DNA from: Bog-877 sp049518775
Lineage (GTDB): Bacteria; Chloroflexota; Dormibacteria; Aeolococcales; Bog-877
Length of the DNA stretch: 20,695 bases
Reading direction: 5' to 3'
Assembly (NCBI GenBank): GCA_049518775.1
Contig: JBEKRL010000031.1
Span: 1 to 20,695, forward strand
Made by a program: the position numbers and the translations under genes. The notes beneath the pieces were generated by a model. The model did no database searches, had not been told where the DNA came from, and worked only from the letters and a program-made list of their open reading frames with translations. The number at the start of each line of letters is the position of its first letter. Positions within the stretch are counted from its first letter, which is position 1. Below, piece by piece: positions 1 to 8,068 of this stretch.

Positions 1-119
1 CTCCCCACCAGGCTCCCACTGCCCACTGTCACCTGATCCGTTCCCCAGCTCCCCAACTCACTGTTGTGGCACGGACCCTCCAATTCGATCTCAAATCTGC
101 CCACCAGTGTCAAAGTCGG

Positions 120-165
120 GCTCAGCCGGCATGGGCCGAGGGCGCAGCCCGGACTGTGGCTGAGC
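120..165 (-). terminator. Possible hairpin downstream of the glycosidase-like gene
   Basis: Eight-base perfect inverted arms (GCTCAGCC at 120-127 and GGCTGAGC at 158-165) enclose about 30 bases that contain a further GGGC/GCCC pair. It lies just past the stop of the minus-strand gene ending at 252, where a terminator would be expected. There is no T run, so the call rests on position and base pairing only. No gene is recognised in 1-251. Confidence 0.3.
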
Positions 166-251
166 TTGGATGCGAGCTGGGGCGCCGGCGTGGGTGGGCC
201 GAGGCTGGCCTCTGCCGGCCAAGCGTGGGCCGGATCGCGGGCGGTGGTCGG

Positions 252-1306
252 TCAGCTGCTGAAGGAACCATGGTCGGCGCCGTAGAAGTTGGCGACGGCC
301 TGGAATGCCTTCTTCGGCTCCCATGCCATGTCTGCGTAGGTCGTGCCATGCCCTGTCGCGTAGGTCCTCACCAGGCTGAGGGCGGACATGTCGAGATCGT
401 GGCGAGGGTCCTCACTGAAGGTTGCCAAGGGCTCGACGAAACCGCAGACGAAGGCGCCGTCGACGCCCGCGGCATCGAGGATGCCGAGCGTCTCGGTGAT
501 CTCGCGCGCCTGGAGTGCTTCGTCGCGCACATGGATGCCCCGCTTCAGCCGGGGCCGGACGAACCGGCCCACGAGGGGAAGTTGGTGCAGGAACTGCGAC
601 CTTGAGTCGACGACTCCGAACCCGAGGGTGCCGGAGCTCTCCGCCCCTGGTAGGCGCGCATGCCGAACTCGGTGACCACGACGGGCTTCCCGTAGCGGGC
701 CAGCGGCTCGAGCATCTCGACGTACCTGTCCTTGATTCGCGCGTCCCGGAAATGGTCAACGCCGACGAAGTCGAATAGGCTCCAGTCCACCGCCTCCCAG
801 GGCAACGACGCATATGTGACTGGGCCCCGGAAGCCTCGCCTCGCCGATTCGTTCGCTCGTGCCAAGAAGGCTCTCAAGCGCTCGACGTGCTCACCGGCAT
901 TCACATCGCGGAAGAGGTTGGCGACCCGCTTGGTGATCGTCCGGCCCGGCACGATGCCCCGCATGAAGAGCGTTGACTCGGACGCCACGGAGAACACCAG
1001 GTGCCCTGGCCAGCGCTGGCGCAGCTGCTCAGCCGCTCGGGCCGCCTCACCTATGTACTTGAGCGTCGTGCTCTCGTCCCGGTCCCACATCTCCGGCGAC
1101 AGCCAGACCTCGAGGTCCTGCTTCAGGCCGTCCTCGGCAGCCGTCATCAGCCTTCCCAAGTCGCGACCGCAGATCCTGACGGCATTGCAGTGCAGATCGT
1201 TCTTGATGATCTCAAGCTCACGGTGCACGACCGTCGGATCGAACACGGGACGCCAATTCATGCCCAGCACGCGGCCGGCGTCATAGCTCACGCCTCTCCG
1301 GTTCAT
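252..1306 (-). pseudogene. TIM-barrel glycosidase-like protein, disrupted by a one-base frameshift
   Basis: Two minus-strand reading frames join into one protein of about 351 residues. The upstream part (from 1306) holds MNRRGVSYDAGRVLGMNWRP, a Ser-Glu pair near residue 110 (VASES) and VVTEFG near 211-215. These resemble the acid/base and nucleophile glutamates of clan-A glycoside hydrolases. The downstream part (252 to about 640) continues with RDEALQAREITETLGILDAA and ends in the AFQAVANFYGADHG region typical of this group. I recall relatives annotated in actinobacteria as hypothetical or 'abortive infection' TIM-barrel proteins; that label is not evidence of phage defence. Reading frame is lost in the C run at 644-647: adding one base there restores TYQGAES-like sequence continuous with the second part. 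It may be a real pseudogene or a homopolymer sequencing error. No clear ribosome binding site is seen before the ATG at 1306. It is the last minus-strand gene of the run and is separated from the SDR gene by a hairpin. Confidence 0.72.
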
Positions 1307-1350
1307 GCTGCGCCCGCGCTACTGCATGCTGCCTCTCGGCGGGTCACGCC

Positions 1351-1374
1351 AGCCGGCCTCCTGCGAGGCCGGCT
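1351..1374 (-). terminator. Perfect 10-bp hairpin between the SDR and glycosidase-like genes
   Basis: AGCCGGCCTC at 1351-1360 pairs perfectly with GAGGCCGGCT at 1365-1374 around the loop CTGC. It sits in the 271-bp gap after the SDR stop (1578) and 45 bp before the next start (1306). It lacks a T run, as is common for high-G+C terminators. It could equally be a regulatory hairpin in the leader of the downstream gene. Nothing else is recognised in 1307-1577. Confidence 0.45.
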
Positions 1375-1577
1375 CGACGTGGCCGCTGTTGCCCGTGACC
1401 ACTCGGTCGGCAGCTGGGTACTCGACGCGCTGGCGTGACGCGGCCTTGCCATCGGCAGCCCACCCACTGGGAACTCACCAGCGCTGCGAATGCCCTCACT
1501 CCTGGGGTGGAGTGCGGCCCGCGGCTTGAGGATCCAAAGAACGGGCTGCGGGTCCCGGTCCCGCCCGTCGGTCGGCC

Positions 1578-2402
1578 TCAGGCCCGAACTCGCCCGGTCA
1601 CCCAGTCGTACCGGATGTCGTCATCGACGATCGGTCCGGTTGGGCGTGAGCCGGCTCCGCTGGCCCCGTCAACCTCGTAAATCGACCCGCTGACGTAGCT
1701 CGATGCGTCACTGGCAAGCCACAGCACCACGTTCGCAACCTCCTCAGGCAAGCCGGCCCGGGCAAGAGGAAGGGCTGGGATGCGGCTTCCCAGAGATCTG
1801 GCCATGTCCGGCGGTAATGGCTTGGGCTGGGTGTCAATGAGCCCGGGGCTGACGCAGTTGACCAGTATGTTGTAGGGGGAGAGTTCTATGGCGGCCACGC
1901 GGGTGAAGCTCTCAGTGGCAGCGCGGCTGCTCGCGTAGGCCGCAGCCCCTGCCGAGCCACGGCTGCTGACCCCTGAGGTGAAGTTGATGATGCGTCCCCC
2001 TTGCCCCTGTTCGACCATGATCCGCCCGGCCGCCTGCGTCATCAGGAAGGTGCCCCGGCAGTTGACCGCGTAGACCGTGTCCCAGACCTCGACTCGCTCC
2101 TCGAGCAGGCTGGCATGGGGAGCTACCGCCGCGTTGTTCACGCAGATATCCAGCCTTCCGAAGTGCTTCGGGGCGGTGGAGACGATCGCTTCGGCTCCAG
2201 CGGCGGTGCTGATGTCGGCGATGACCGCGACCACGGCGTCACCGTGAGGCAGACAGGTCTCGCCCAGGCCCTCCGCGTCACGATCCGCAGCCACGACGCG
2301 GGCTCCGGCGTCGACAAAGGCCCCAACAATGGACCGGCCCACACCGCGGGCCGCGCCAGTCACCACGACCACCTGCCCAGAAAAGTCGTAGGTCACGCTC
2401 AT
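1578..2402 (-). CDS. SDR-family NAD(P)-dependent oxidoreductase with Arg in place of the catalytic Lys
   Basis: This is a 274-residue classical short-chain dehydrogenase/reductase, a normal length for the family. Visible motifs are the cofactor-binding TGAARGVG (15-22), an NNAA element (89-92), Asn114 in VNCRG, Ser143 (FTSGVSS), Tyr156 and a PG turn at 186-187. The catalytic tetrad normally reads Asn-Ser-Tyr-Lys with YxxxK. Here the motif is YASSR, so Arg160 (codon CGC) takes the place of the lysine that lowers the tyrosine pKa and binds the nicotinamide ribose. The enzyme may be impaired or may use arginine. Asp40 at the end of beta-2 (VVAAD) suggests NAD(H) preference, an inference from the family. 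The ATG at 2402 has GAGAGGTGA five bases upstream. The gene follows the permeases after a 536-bp gap, so operon membership is uncertain. The substrate, probably an alcohol or ketone, cannot be read from the sequence. Confidence 0.9.
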   Translation of the reverse strand: MSVTYDFSGQVVVVTGAARGVGRSIVGAFVDAGARVVAADRDAEGLGETCLPHGDAVVAVIADISTAAGAEAIVSTAPKHFGRLDICVNNAAVAPHASLLEERVEVWDTVYAVNCRGTFLMTQAAGRIMVEQGQGGRIINFTSGVSSRGSAGAAAYASSRAATESFTRVAAIELSPYNILVNCVSPGLIDTQPKPLPPDMARSLGSRIPALPLARAGLPEEVANVVLWLASDASSYVSGSIYEVDGASGAGSRPTGPIVDDDIRYDWVTGRVRA

Positions 2403-2938
2403 GACTCACCTCTCATCAGACGTCTTGACCACCAGCGGCTCTCCCATATCTGAACCGACTGCGCTCGTGGCTGCCGCTTGGAGGCCCACCGGGGCCCGGA
2501 AGAATGGTACGCAACGATGGCCGTCACCCGCATGCATTGGACCTCCAGGTGAGGGTCGGAGTGGAATCGCGGAGAGCGTGACGGGCGCCGCCGGGTGGGT
2601 GATGGGGGAGTGCGGTGACCGCATCGGCCTGGACCTCCAGGCCGGGCCGACCCGGGAGGGCCACGAGGGCAGGGACGTGCCGTCGAAGCGTGTGCCGCTT
2701 GCCTGGCCTCCGTTCCTCTCCCTTCACATCGGCACGGCCTGGGACTTGGGGTGATCCACCAGAGGGTCTGCCTGGTAGGGGGGCAAAGAGGTTGTCCACA
2801 CCTCGATCGCCGACACAGGAGTGCGCCTCATGCGCGGAGGAACTGAGTCCTCGCCGGGCCAAGTTGAAGGCATCCGCCGACCGCAGGATGTCGCCTCCCA
2901 GACCGGCTCGGAGCTGGTGGCAAAGCTGGGCACGCGGG
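2403..2938. other. Gene-free gap between SDR and permease genes
   Basis: I find no reading frame here with a recognisable domain; the small ORFs are Pro/Arg-rich and unconvincing. The stretch contains one strong inverted repeat (listed separately at 2625-2644) and two copies of the short string TGGACCTCCAG (near 2538 and 2629). The gap is long enough to hold a promoter for the SDR gene, but no convincing minus-strand -35/-10 pair is seen. Confidence 0.5.
2625..2644 (-). terminator. Strong palindrome downstream of the permease genes
   Basis: CGGCCTGG and CCAGGCCG form an 8-bp perfect stem around ACCT (the arms extend to 9 bp if the A-T closing pair is counted). It lies about 295 bp past the stop of the minus-strand permease gene and about 220 bp before the SDR start. 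It may end the transporter transcript, or it may be an operator for the SDR gene. There is no T run. Confidence 0.35.
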
Positions 2939-3871
2939 TCAGCGCCGGTAGCGCCTGACCTCCAAGGAATCCCTCAGCGCGTCGCCGACAAAGTTGAAGG
3001 CCACGACCGTCAGCACGATCGCGAACCCCGCGGGGTATATGAGCCACCAGTAACCGTCGAAGAAGAAATTGAGGCCGCTGGAGAGCTGTCCGCCCCAGTT
3101 GGTCGCGGGGGGGGGTACACCCAGGCCAAGATAGCTCAGGACGGCAACGAAGACGATTGCGTCGGCCACCTGAAACGTGGCGTTGACCACGATCACACCC
3201 ACTGCATTGGGAATGATGTGGCGGATCAGGATCCGACGCTTTCCGCCTCCCATCACCTGCACCGCCTGGACATACTCACGTACCCTCAGGGTGAGCGTCT
3301 CGCCACGCACCAAACGAGCGGGCACCAGCCACGCCACCAGTCCAATCACTAGGATCAGCTCCGGGATCGACGTGCTGAAGATGGACCCGAGCAGGATAAG
3401 GGCGAAGAGGTACGGAATCGCCAAGAAGGCATCGACGATGCGCATCATGAAGGCGTCGATGGGACCCCCGGCGAGCCCCGCGATGGCCCCCCAGACGACG
3501 CCGATTCCCACGGCGATGAAAGCGGCAGCGAAACCGATCTCCAGCGAGCTCTGCCCGCCCAACATCAGCCGCCCCACCACGTCGTAACCGACTTGGTCGG
3601 TTCCCAGGGGATGCGCAAGACTGGGGGCTTCGTCGGCGATGAGCGGATTGTTCAAGACCTGCTGGGTGTGGTAGATCAATGGTCCGACGAAACTGAAGAG
3701 CACCATGAACAGGATCAGCCCCACGCCGACCGTGGCCATTCGGTTCTCAACAAAAACCATGAGGATTGAACGCCACATGGAAGTCGACCGATACGCCTCC
3801 CCTCCTTCTGGGGTCCCTTCACCCGCGCCGCCGCGGGACGACCCAGGCGAGAGCCCAAGTTCATCGATCAC
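2939..3871 (-). CDS. ABC transporter permease, DppC/OppC type
   Basis: This 310-residue inner-membrane permease belongs to the peptide/nickel/opine uptake class. After an unusually long hydrophilic, Gly/Ser-rich N-terminus (1-35), the first membrane segment runs at about 46-67. The DppC-type signature HPLGTDQVGYDVVGRL is at 87-102, and further hydrophobic segments follow at about 112-135, 148-168, 172-188, 223-250 and 276-297. The cytoplasmic EAA loop that docks the ATPase is YVQAVQVMGGGKRRILIRHI (200-219), followed by IPN. The start is GTG at 3869-3871, with AGGAG eight bases upstream. It lies 49 bp after the partner permease, so the two are almost certainly co-transcribed. Family knowledge says it forms a heterodimer with the DppB-type protein and needs one or two ATPase subunits; none is encoded in the window. 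The substrate cannot be assigned from permeases alone. Confidence 0.93.
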   Translation of the reverse strand: MIDELGLSPGSSRGGAGEGTPEGGEAYRSTSMWRSILMVFVENRMATVGVGLILFMVLFSFVGPLIYHTQQVLNNPLIADEAPSLAHPLGTDQVGYDVVGRLMLGGQSSLEIGFAAAFIAVGIGVVWGAIAGLAGGPIDAFMMRIVDAFLAIPYLFALILLGSIFSTSIPELILVIGLVAWLVPARLVRGETLTLRVREYVQAVQVMGGGKRRILIRHIIPNAVGVIVVNATFQVADAIVFVAVLSYLGLGVPPPATNWGGQLSSGLNFFFDGYWWLIYPAGFAIVLTVVAFNFVGDALRDSLEVRRYRR

Positions 3872-3920
3872 TGGGGACGCTCCTCTGGGTGGCGGTCGGG
3901 CACCGATGGCTGCGGGCGGA

Positions 3921-4865
3921 TCATGAGACGTACCTGATCCGAGGATCGGCCACTGCGTAGAAGATGTCGGCGATCAGATTGCCGAGGACGGTGGCCAGGG
4001 CCACGACGACGGTCACTCCCAAGAGAACCGGGAAGTCATTCTCCACAGCTGCCTGATAGAAAAGCAGTCCCATCCCGGGATAGTTGAACACCTCTTCGGT
4101 GACCACGGCTCCGCTCAGGATCCCGCCCAAGGACAGGCCGATCAAGGTGATGACAGGAATCAGGGCGTTGCGGAGCACATGCCCGAACAGGACTGCTCGG
4201 CCGGACACACCCTTGGCTCGCGCCGTCTGGACGTACTCCTGAGTCAGCTGCTCCAGCATTGCGCTGCGCATGTACCGGCTGAAGAGGGCAATGGTGACCA
4301 AGGACAGGCAACTGATGGGCAACACCATTCCGTTGAGCTGGGAGAAGACGTTGCTCTGGCTCTGGGGAGCCTCCGAAGGGAACCACGATAGTGTGGCGCT
4401 GAAGAGGATGATGAGCAAGAGCCCGAGCCAGAATGTGGGCATCGAGTAGAAGATGAACGCGAGCCCCGTCAGCACGTAATCATCGGGCTTGTTCCGGCGG
4501 ACCGCCTGGTACATCCCCAGTGGCACTCCGAGCAGGACGGCCACCACTAGGGCGGAGCCCGCCAGGAACAATGTCTTGGGCATGCGTTCCGCCAGGAGTG
4601 CGGCTACAGACTGGTCGAGTTTGTAGGAGAACCCCAGGTTTCCGTGTACCAGGTGATTGACCCAAATGAGGTATTGGACCACCAGAGGCTTGTTCAGCCC
4701 GAGCTGAATCGTCAGCTGATGCACGTCGAAGGTGGTCGCCCTGGTGCCGAGGATCGCTCTCACAGGGTTGCCGGGGAGGAGGTGCAGCAGGATGAAGGTG
4801 ATCACGGTGACGATGAAGAGCACGATGATCGCCTGACCGATCCGTCGAACCATAAACCCGATCAC
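3921..4865 (-). CDS. ABC transporter permease, DppB/OppB type
   Basis: This 314-residue membrane protein is the partner permease of the peptide/nickel-type transporter. It begins with the family-typical MIGFMVRRIGQAIIVLFIVT membrane segment and LLPGNP (29-34). It continues with further hydrophobic segments near 100-120, 131-158, 178-196, 233-256 and 280-305. The EAA loop is YVQTARAKGVSGRAVLFGHV (211-230) followed by LRNALIP. The C-terminus has the usual ADIFYAVADPRIRY. The start is GTG at 4863-4865, with a GGGGAAG element upstream. The gene lies 222 bp downstream of the TldE-like gene and 49 bp upstream of the second permease. Together with the solute-binding protein at 8069-9898 it forms the uptake part of the locus. 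The binding-protein gene is separated from its permeases by the TldD/TldE pair, which argues that the protease pair acts on the imported solute. Confidence 0.94.
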   Translation of the reverse strand: MIGFMVRRIGQAIIVLFIVTVITFILLHLLPGNPVRAILGTRATTFDVHQLTIQLGLNKPLVVQYLIWVNHLVHGNLGFSYKLDQSVAALLAERMPKTLFLAGSALVVAVLLGVPLGMYQAVRRNKPDDYVLTGLAFIFYSMPTFWLGLLLIILFSATLSWFPSEAPQSQSNVFSQLNGMVLPISCLSLVTIALFSRYMRSAMLEQLTQEYVQTARAKGVSGRAVLFGHVLRNALIPVITLIGLSLGGILSGAVVTEEVFNYPGMGLLFYQAAVENDFPVLLGVTVVVALATVLGNLIADIFYAVADPRIRYVS

Positions 4866-5087
4866 GGCATGCTTCCCCTCTGGCCGGTCGTACCCGGCCT
4901 TTGCTTGGGTGTGGGGAGTTGATCCTCCACGACTCGGTGGTGCTTCGGCAATGGCGGCGTCATTCTGGGCTTCTCGCGCCAGCTGGCCGGACGGTCGTCC
5001 GCACTCGCCTCTCGCTAGCGGGCCGGTGGCCGGTCCCTGCAGGCTGGGGCTCAGCCGGAGTCACCTCGATCTCAGGTCCGTTCACCA
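4866..5087. other. Spacer between TldE-like and permease genes
   Basis: There is no recognisable gene here. A GC-rich hairpin with one bulged base (GGGCCGG and CCGGTCCC arms at 5020-5037) lies 50 bp past the TldE stop and could attenuate or end the transcript before the permeases. No convincing promoter for the permeases is seen. Confidence 0.35.
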
Positions 5088-6446
5088 TCAGCGGAAACCC
5101 AGATGGAACCCGCGCACCCTGAGAGCGGGTGCGGTCACACAGCCGTTCCACACATTGGGGATGGGCTGGCTCACCAGGTCCTTTCCGACTCCGTCCGCCC
5201 GGCTCAGGGCCCCGGACACCTGCTCGGTGAATCGCCCGTTGGCCACCGGCGGGCCCAGGGCGCCATCTCGGATCCGGAAGGCGGCATCTCGCGAGACCCC
5301 GGTGATCGAGCTCTGTTCGCCGTCGACCAGCCTGGTGTACCAGAACCGGGATAGGTACACACCCCGGTCTACGCCGGCCACGAGTTCCGCCACCGAGGCA
5401 TCGCCGGGCTCCAGCATCAGATTGGCGGGCGTCGGCGCGGGAGCCTCTTCCCGACCGATGTGGGCATGCCCGGTCGATTCGCGACCGAGGGTTGTGGCGG
5501 TGCCCAGATCCAGCACGGCGTCGCCTATGCGCCCCTGATCGAGCATGGTCACATTCTGCTTGGCCACCCCTTCCAGGTCGAAGGGAATTGGCAGGCCGGT
5601 CGGCCGGCTGGCATCGTCGCGGACGGTGATCATGTCGTCCGCCACCCGCACGCCCCGCCGCTGCGCCACCGGGCCATGGCCGGCCGCCAGTGCGTCCCCG
5701 GTGAAGCCTAGTGAGCCGAAGAAGCCGATCATGTCTCCCACGGCCAGCGGCCCCAGGACCACGTCGTAGGACCCCGGCGCAAGGGGCTCCGGGTGCCCGC
5801 TGAGCACGGCATCGGCCACCGCCCCTTCGATGAAGCGCTCGGGCTCGACCGTGCCGACGTCCCGAACCAGGTCTCCGCGGTAGCCAGAGCCTTCGTCCCT
5901 CCGTACCAGCACGCTGAAGGAGGCCTCGGTGGCACGAGTGTAGAGGGCCACACCCTCGCTGTTGCCGACCGCCAGCTCGATCACCACCCGTGAGAACATG
6001 CCGCAGGCCGTCGCTCCCACCACGCCCGCGTCGTGGATGGCGCGGGCCGCCAGCGCGGCCCGCGCCGGCGCCGTGAAGTCCAGGGTGCCCTGGTGCCACA
6101 GCGATGAGGTGTCGACCCTTTGACCGGGGCGCGCCAACGCCTGCCGACCACCTCCCAACACGGTCAGGCCGCGAGCAAGCCTGGACGCCTCGCGCCCGGC
6201 GGCCGCGGCGGACTCTAGGCGCGTCGTGCCGGCCCGGGCGCCACCGTGAGCGCCGGCTGCCCGAACCATGAGCTGACATTCTTCGATGGCCTGAGGCTGG
6301 TGGATCCTATCGCCGGCGAATCGCGTGTACTCTCCCAGCCGGGAGGTGATGAAGCCCTCTCCGGGCATCTCCATCGCCTGGAGTGCTTCGGCCACCCGCC
6401 CCAACAACTGGTCCGCGCCGCGGAGCTGTAGCAGATCGTCTTTCAT
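5088..6446 (-). CDS. tldE: TldE/PmbA-like protein (TldD-family partner lacking the zinc motif)
   Basis: This 452-residue protein belongs to the TldD/PmbA family. Family features visible are the N-terminal LGEYTRFAGDRIHQP (37-51), a middle segment SRVVIELAVGNSEGVALYTR (152-171) where related proteins describe 'new' sequence loops, and the C-terminal barrel with VYLSRFWYTRLVDGEQSSIT (363-382), GVSRDAAFRIRDG and RFTEQV. No HExxxH motif is present, as expected for the TldE subunit. In Escherichia coli TldE forms a heterodimer with TldD and closes the proteolytic chamber. The ATG at 6444-6446 overlaps the TGA of the tldD-like gene (ATGA), so translation is coupled. An in-frame ATG further upstream (6536) lies inside tldD and is unlikely. 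Placed between a solute-binding protein and its permeases, the pair probably degrades a peptide-like solute. The symbol is by similarity only. Confidence 0.85.
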   Translation of the reverse strand: MKDDLLQLRGADQLLGRVAEALQAMEMPGEGFITSRLGEYTRFAGDRIHQPQAIEECQLMVRAAGAHGGARAGTTRLESAAAAGREASRLARGLTVLGGGRQALARPGQRVDTSSLWHQGTLDFTAPARAALAARAIHDAGVVGATACGMFSRVVIELAVGNSEGVALYTRATEASFSVLVRRDEGSGYRGDLVRDVGTVEPERFIEGAVADAVLSGHPEPLAPGSYDVVLGPLAVGDMIGFFGSLGFTGDALAAGHGPVAQRRGVRVADDMITVRDDASRPTGLPIPFDLEGVAKQNVTMLDQGRIGDAVLDLGTATTLGRESTGHAHIGREEAPAPTPANLMLEPGDASVAELVAGVDRGVYLSRFWYTRLVDGEQSSITGVSRDAAFRIRDGALGPPVANGRFTEQVSGALSRADGVGKDLVSQPIPNVWNGCVTAPALRVRGFHLGFR

Positions 6447-7948
6447 CCGGCCACTCCCATCAGGACTCCGCGGACGAGCATGGGGATGCCGGTGTGAGAG
6501 ACAAAGCCCCACTGCTTCGGCTCCCCTTTCCCGCACGGCAGGCCAAAGACCCGCGCCTCGGCGGGCCCGGCCACGTGCTCCACCTTGCGCCAGAACTCCG
6601 GCGTGACTCCGCCGTAGGATGCATTCTTCAGGAGACGGCCTCTCCGACCGTGGCGCACCTCGACCGCAATCTCGGTCCCGAACTGGAAGTTGAGGCGCTG
6701 GTTGTCGATGCTCCAGCTGCGATCCATGTCCAGGTAGTACCCGTCTCCCAGCCTTTCCAGCAGCTCGTCAAGGCTGCCCGACCCAGGCTCGAGCCCCACG
6801 TGGGTCGAGAAGCAGAGAGGCATGTACTGCCAGCCATCGGCACGCATCGCCGCAGTTGACTCGCGCCCGATTCTCGCGCCCGTCTCCCGCGACGAGAGGA
6901 AGTTGGCGACGACACCCTGGTCGATCAGGACCGCCCTTCGGGCCGAAACCCCCTCATCGTCGAAGCCGAAACTGCCGCGATTCCCAGGGCGAGTCGGATC
7001 GGCAACTATGGTGACCGCGGGAGATCCATAGCGCAGGAGGCCGACGTCTCCGGCGCCGATGAAAGAGGTGCCAGCAAAACCAGCCTCATCGCCGAGGATG
7101 CGGTCCAGCTCCAGGGCGTGCCCGCAGGATTCGTGGATCTGCAACGCGGTCATGGCCGGGCCGATGATCACGTCTGCAACCCCGCCGGGGCAGGGCGGGG
7201 CGGTCAGGAGGGCGCAAGCCTCCTCGACAACCCGGGGAGCCTGCTCGGCCAGCTTCAGTGACTCCACGTACTCCCAGCCGGCCGCTCCCGTGTTGCCGTG
7301 GAATGAGTTGGGATAGGACCGCCGCTGCAGTTCACCGTCCTTGGCGGCCCACACCTGATAGGCTCCGCCGCACTCCACCAGATGCTGGACTTGCCAGGAG
7401 CCCTCGGAACTGAGGAAGTAGCGGCGCTGACGCTTGGCGTTGACCCCCGCCATGGCATCCACGATTTCACGCCGGGCCCGCGCCGCGGCCAGCAACTGGG
7501 CCAGAATCGCTTCCTTTCGCGACAGGGGAACCGAGAACGGGTCTTCCCCGACCGCGGTCCGATACTCGCCCAGTTCGGCGGGCCGGGGCGACCAGGCCGC
7601 CGCGACCCCGGCAGGAGAGCTGCCTGCCATCCGGATGGCGGCCTCGGCGGCGTCCAGATGGAAAGGGTGGTCGCCGTGAGCTCTGGCTCCGAATCCCCAG
7701 CGCCCCTGGAGCAGTACCCTGACCCCGATGCCCAGGCTGTGCTCACGACGGCAATCGGGGTCGCCCGTCAGCGTCGCGTAGAACCGCTCTTCCTCGACCT
7801 CGACCACCCGAGCATCGGCGTACTCGGCCCCGCGCACCTGGGCCAGCTCGACCGCCTCCTCAGCCATACCGCGAACCAAAGGCTCGTCGCCGGACCAGCC
7901 CCAGCTGGGCTCATGGGCTGGCTGAGCCTGCCTCATCCCGCCTTCCAC
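6443..7948 (-). CDS. tldD: TldD-like zinc metalloprotease
   Basis: This 501-residue protein is the catalytic subunit type of the TldD/TldE protease. The zinc motif is HESCGHALELD (272-282), an HExxxH in which His272 and His277 would bind zinc and Glu273 act as base. The third ligand is probably Cys472 in PCGKGEPKQ near the C-terminus, as in E. coli TldD. Other family segments are DPTRPGNRGSFGFDDEGV (317-334) and GVVANFLSSRETGARIGRES (345-364). The start is GTG at 7946-7948, preceded by an in-frame TAG and by GGGAGGAG seven bases away; an ATG four codons later is weaker. The stop overlaps the tldE-like start. E. coli TldD/E trims microcin B17 precursor and degrades CcdA; homologues also occur in other peptide-processing settings. 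Here it follows a solute-binding protein gene and a strong hairpin, which suggests a catabolic role, an inference from context. Confidence 0.92.
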   Translation of the reverse strand: MEGGMRQAQPAHEPSWGWSGDEPLVRGMAEEAVELAQVRGAEYADARVVEVEEERFYATLTGDPDCRREHSLGIGVRVLLQGRWGFGARAHGDHPFHLDAAEAAIRMAGSSPAGVAAAWSPRPAELGEYRTAVGEDPFSVPLSRKEAILAQLLAAARARREIVDAMAGVNAKRQRRYFLSSEGSWQVQHLVECGGAYQVWAAKDGELQRRSYPNSFHGNTGAAGWEYVESLKLAEQAPRVVEEACALLTAPPCPGGVADVIIGPAMTALQIHESCGHALELDRILGDEAGFAGTSFIGAGDVGLLRYGSPAVTIVADPTRPGNRGSFGFDDEGVSARRAVLIDQGVVANFLSSRETGARIGRESTAAMRADGWQYMPLCFSTHVGLEPGSGSLDELLERLGDGYYLDMDRSWSIDNQRLNFQFGTEIAVEVRHGRRGRLLKNASYGGVTPEFWRKVEHVAGPAEARVFGLPCGKGEPKQWGFVSHTGIPMLVRGVLMGVAG

Positions 7949-8021
7949 CTACTGGCTCCTCCCATTCCCAGCCTCGCCGGGCACAGCCTAGTCATTTCAA
8001 ACAACTCCCAGCCGCCCGACA

Positions 8022-8053
8022 GGGGCGCCGGCCCGTCGCCGGGCCGACGCCCC
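8022..8053 (-). terminator. Strong hairpin just after the solute-binding protein gene
   Basis: GGGGCG-C-CGGCCCG (8022-8035) pairs with CGGGCCG-A-CGCCCC (8040-8053) around the loop TCGC: 13 base pairs with one internal mismatch. It starts 15 bp past the binding-protein stop codon (8069). Such hairpins often follow binding-protein genes in ABC operons, where they protect the upstream message and partly terminate transcription, so that binding protein is made in excess over the downstream products. There is no T run. Confidence 0.65.
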
Positions 8054-8068
8054 ATCCAGAAACGTCTC

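Noticed and set aside
252..1306. Reading the TIM-barrel gene as an abortive-infection phage defence gene
   Set aside because: That label is used for similar proteins in databases, but the visible features are glycosidase-like and no defence genes are nearby.
4960..6279. Long minus-strand ORF of 439 codons overlapping the TldE-like gene
   Set aside because: It is the alternate frame of the tldE-like coding sequence; its product is Arg/Gly-rich and unlike any family, while the other frame gives a clear TldD/PmbA-family protein.
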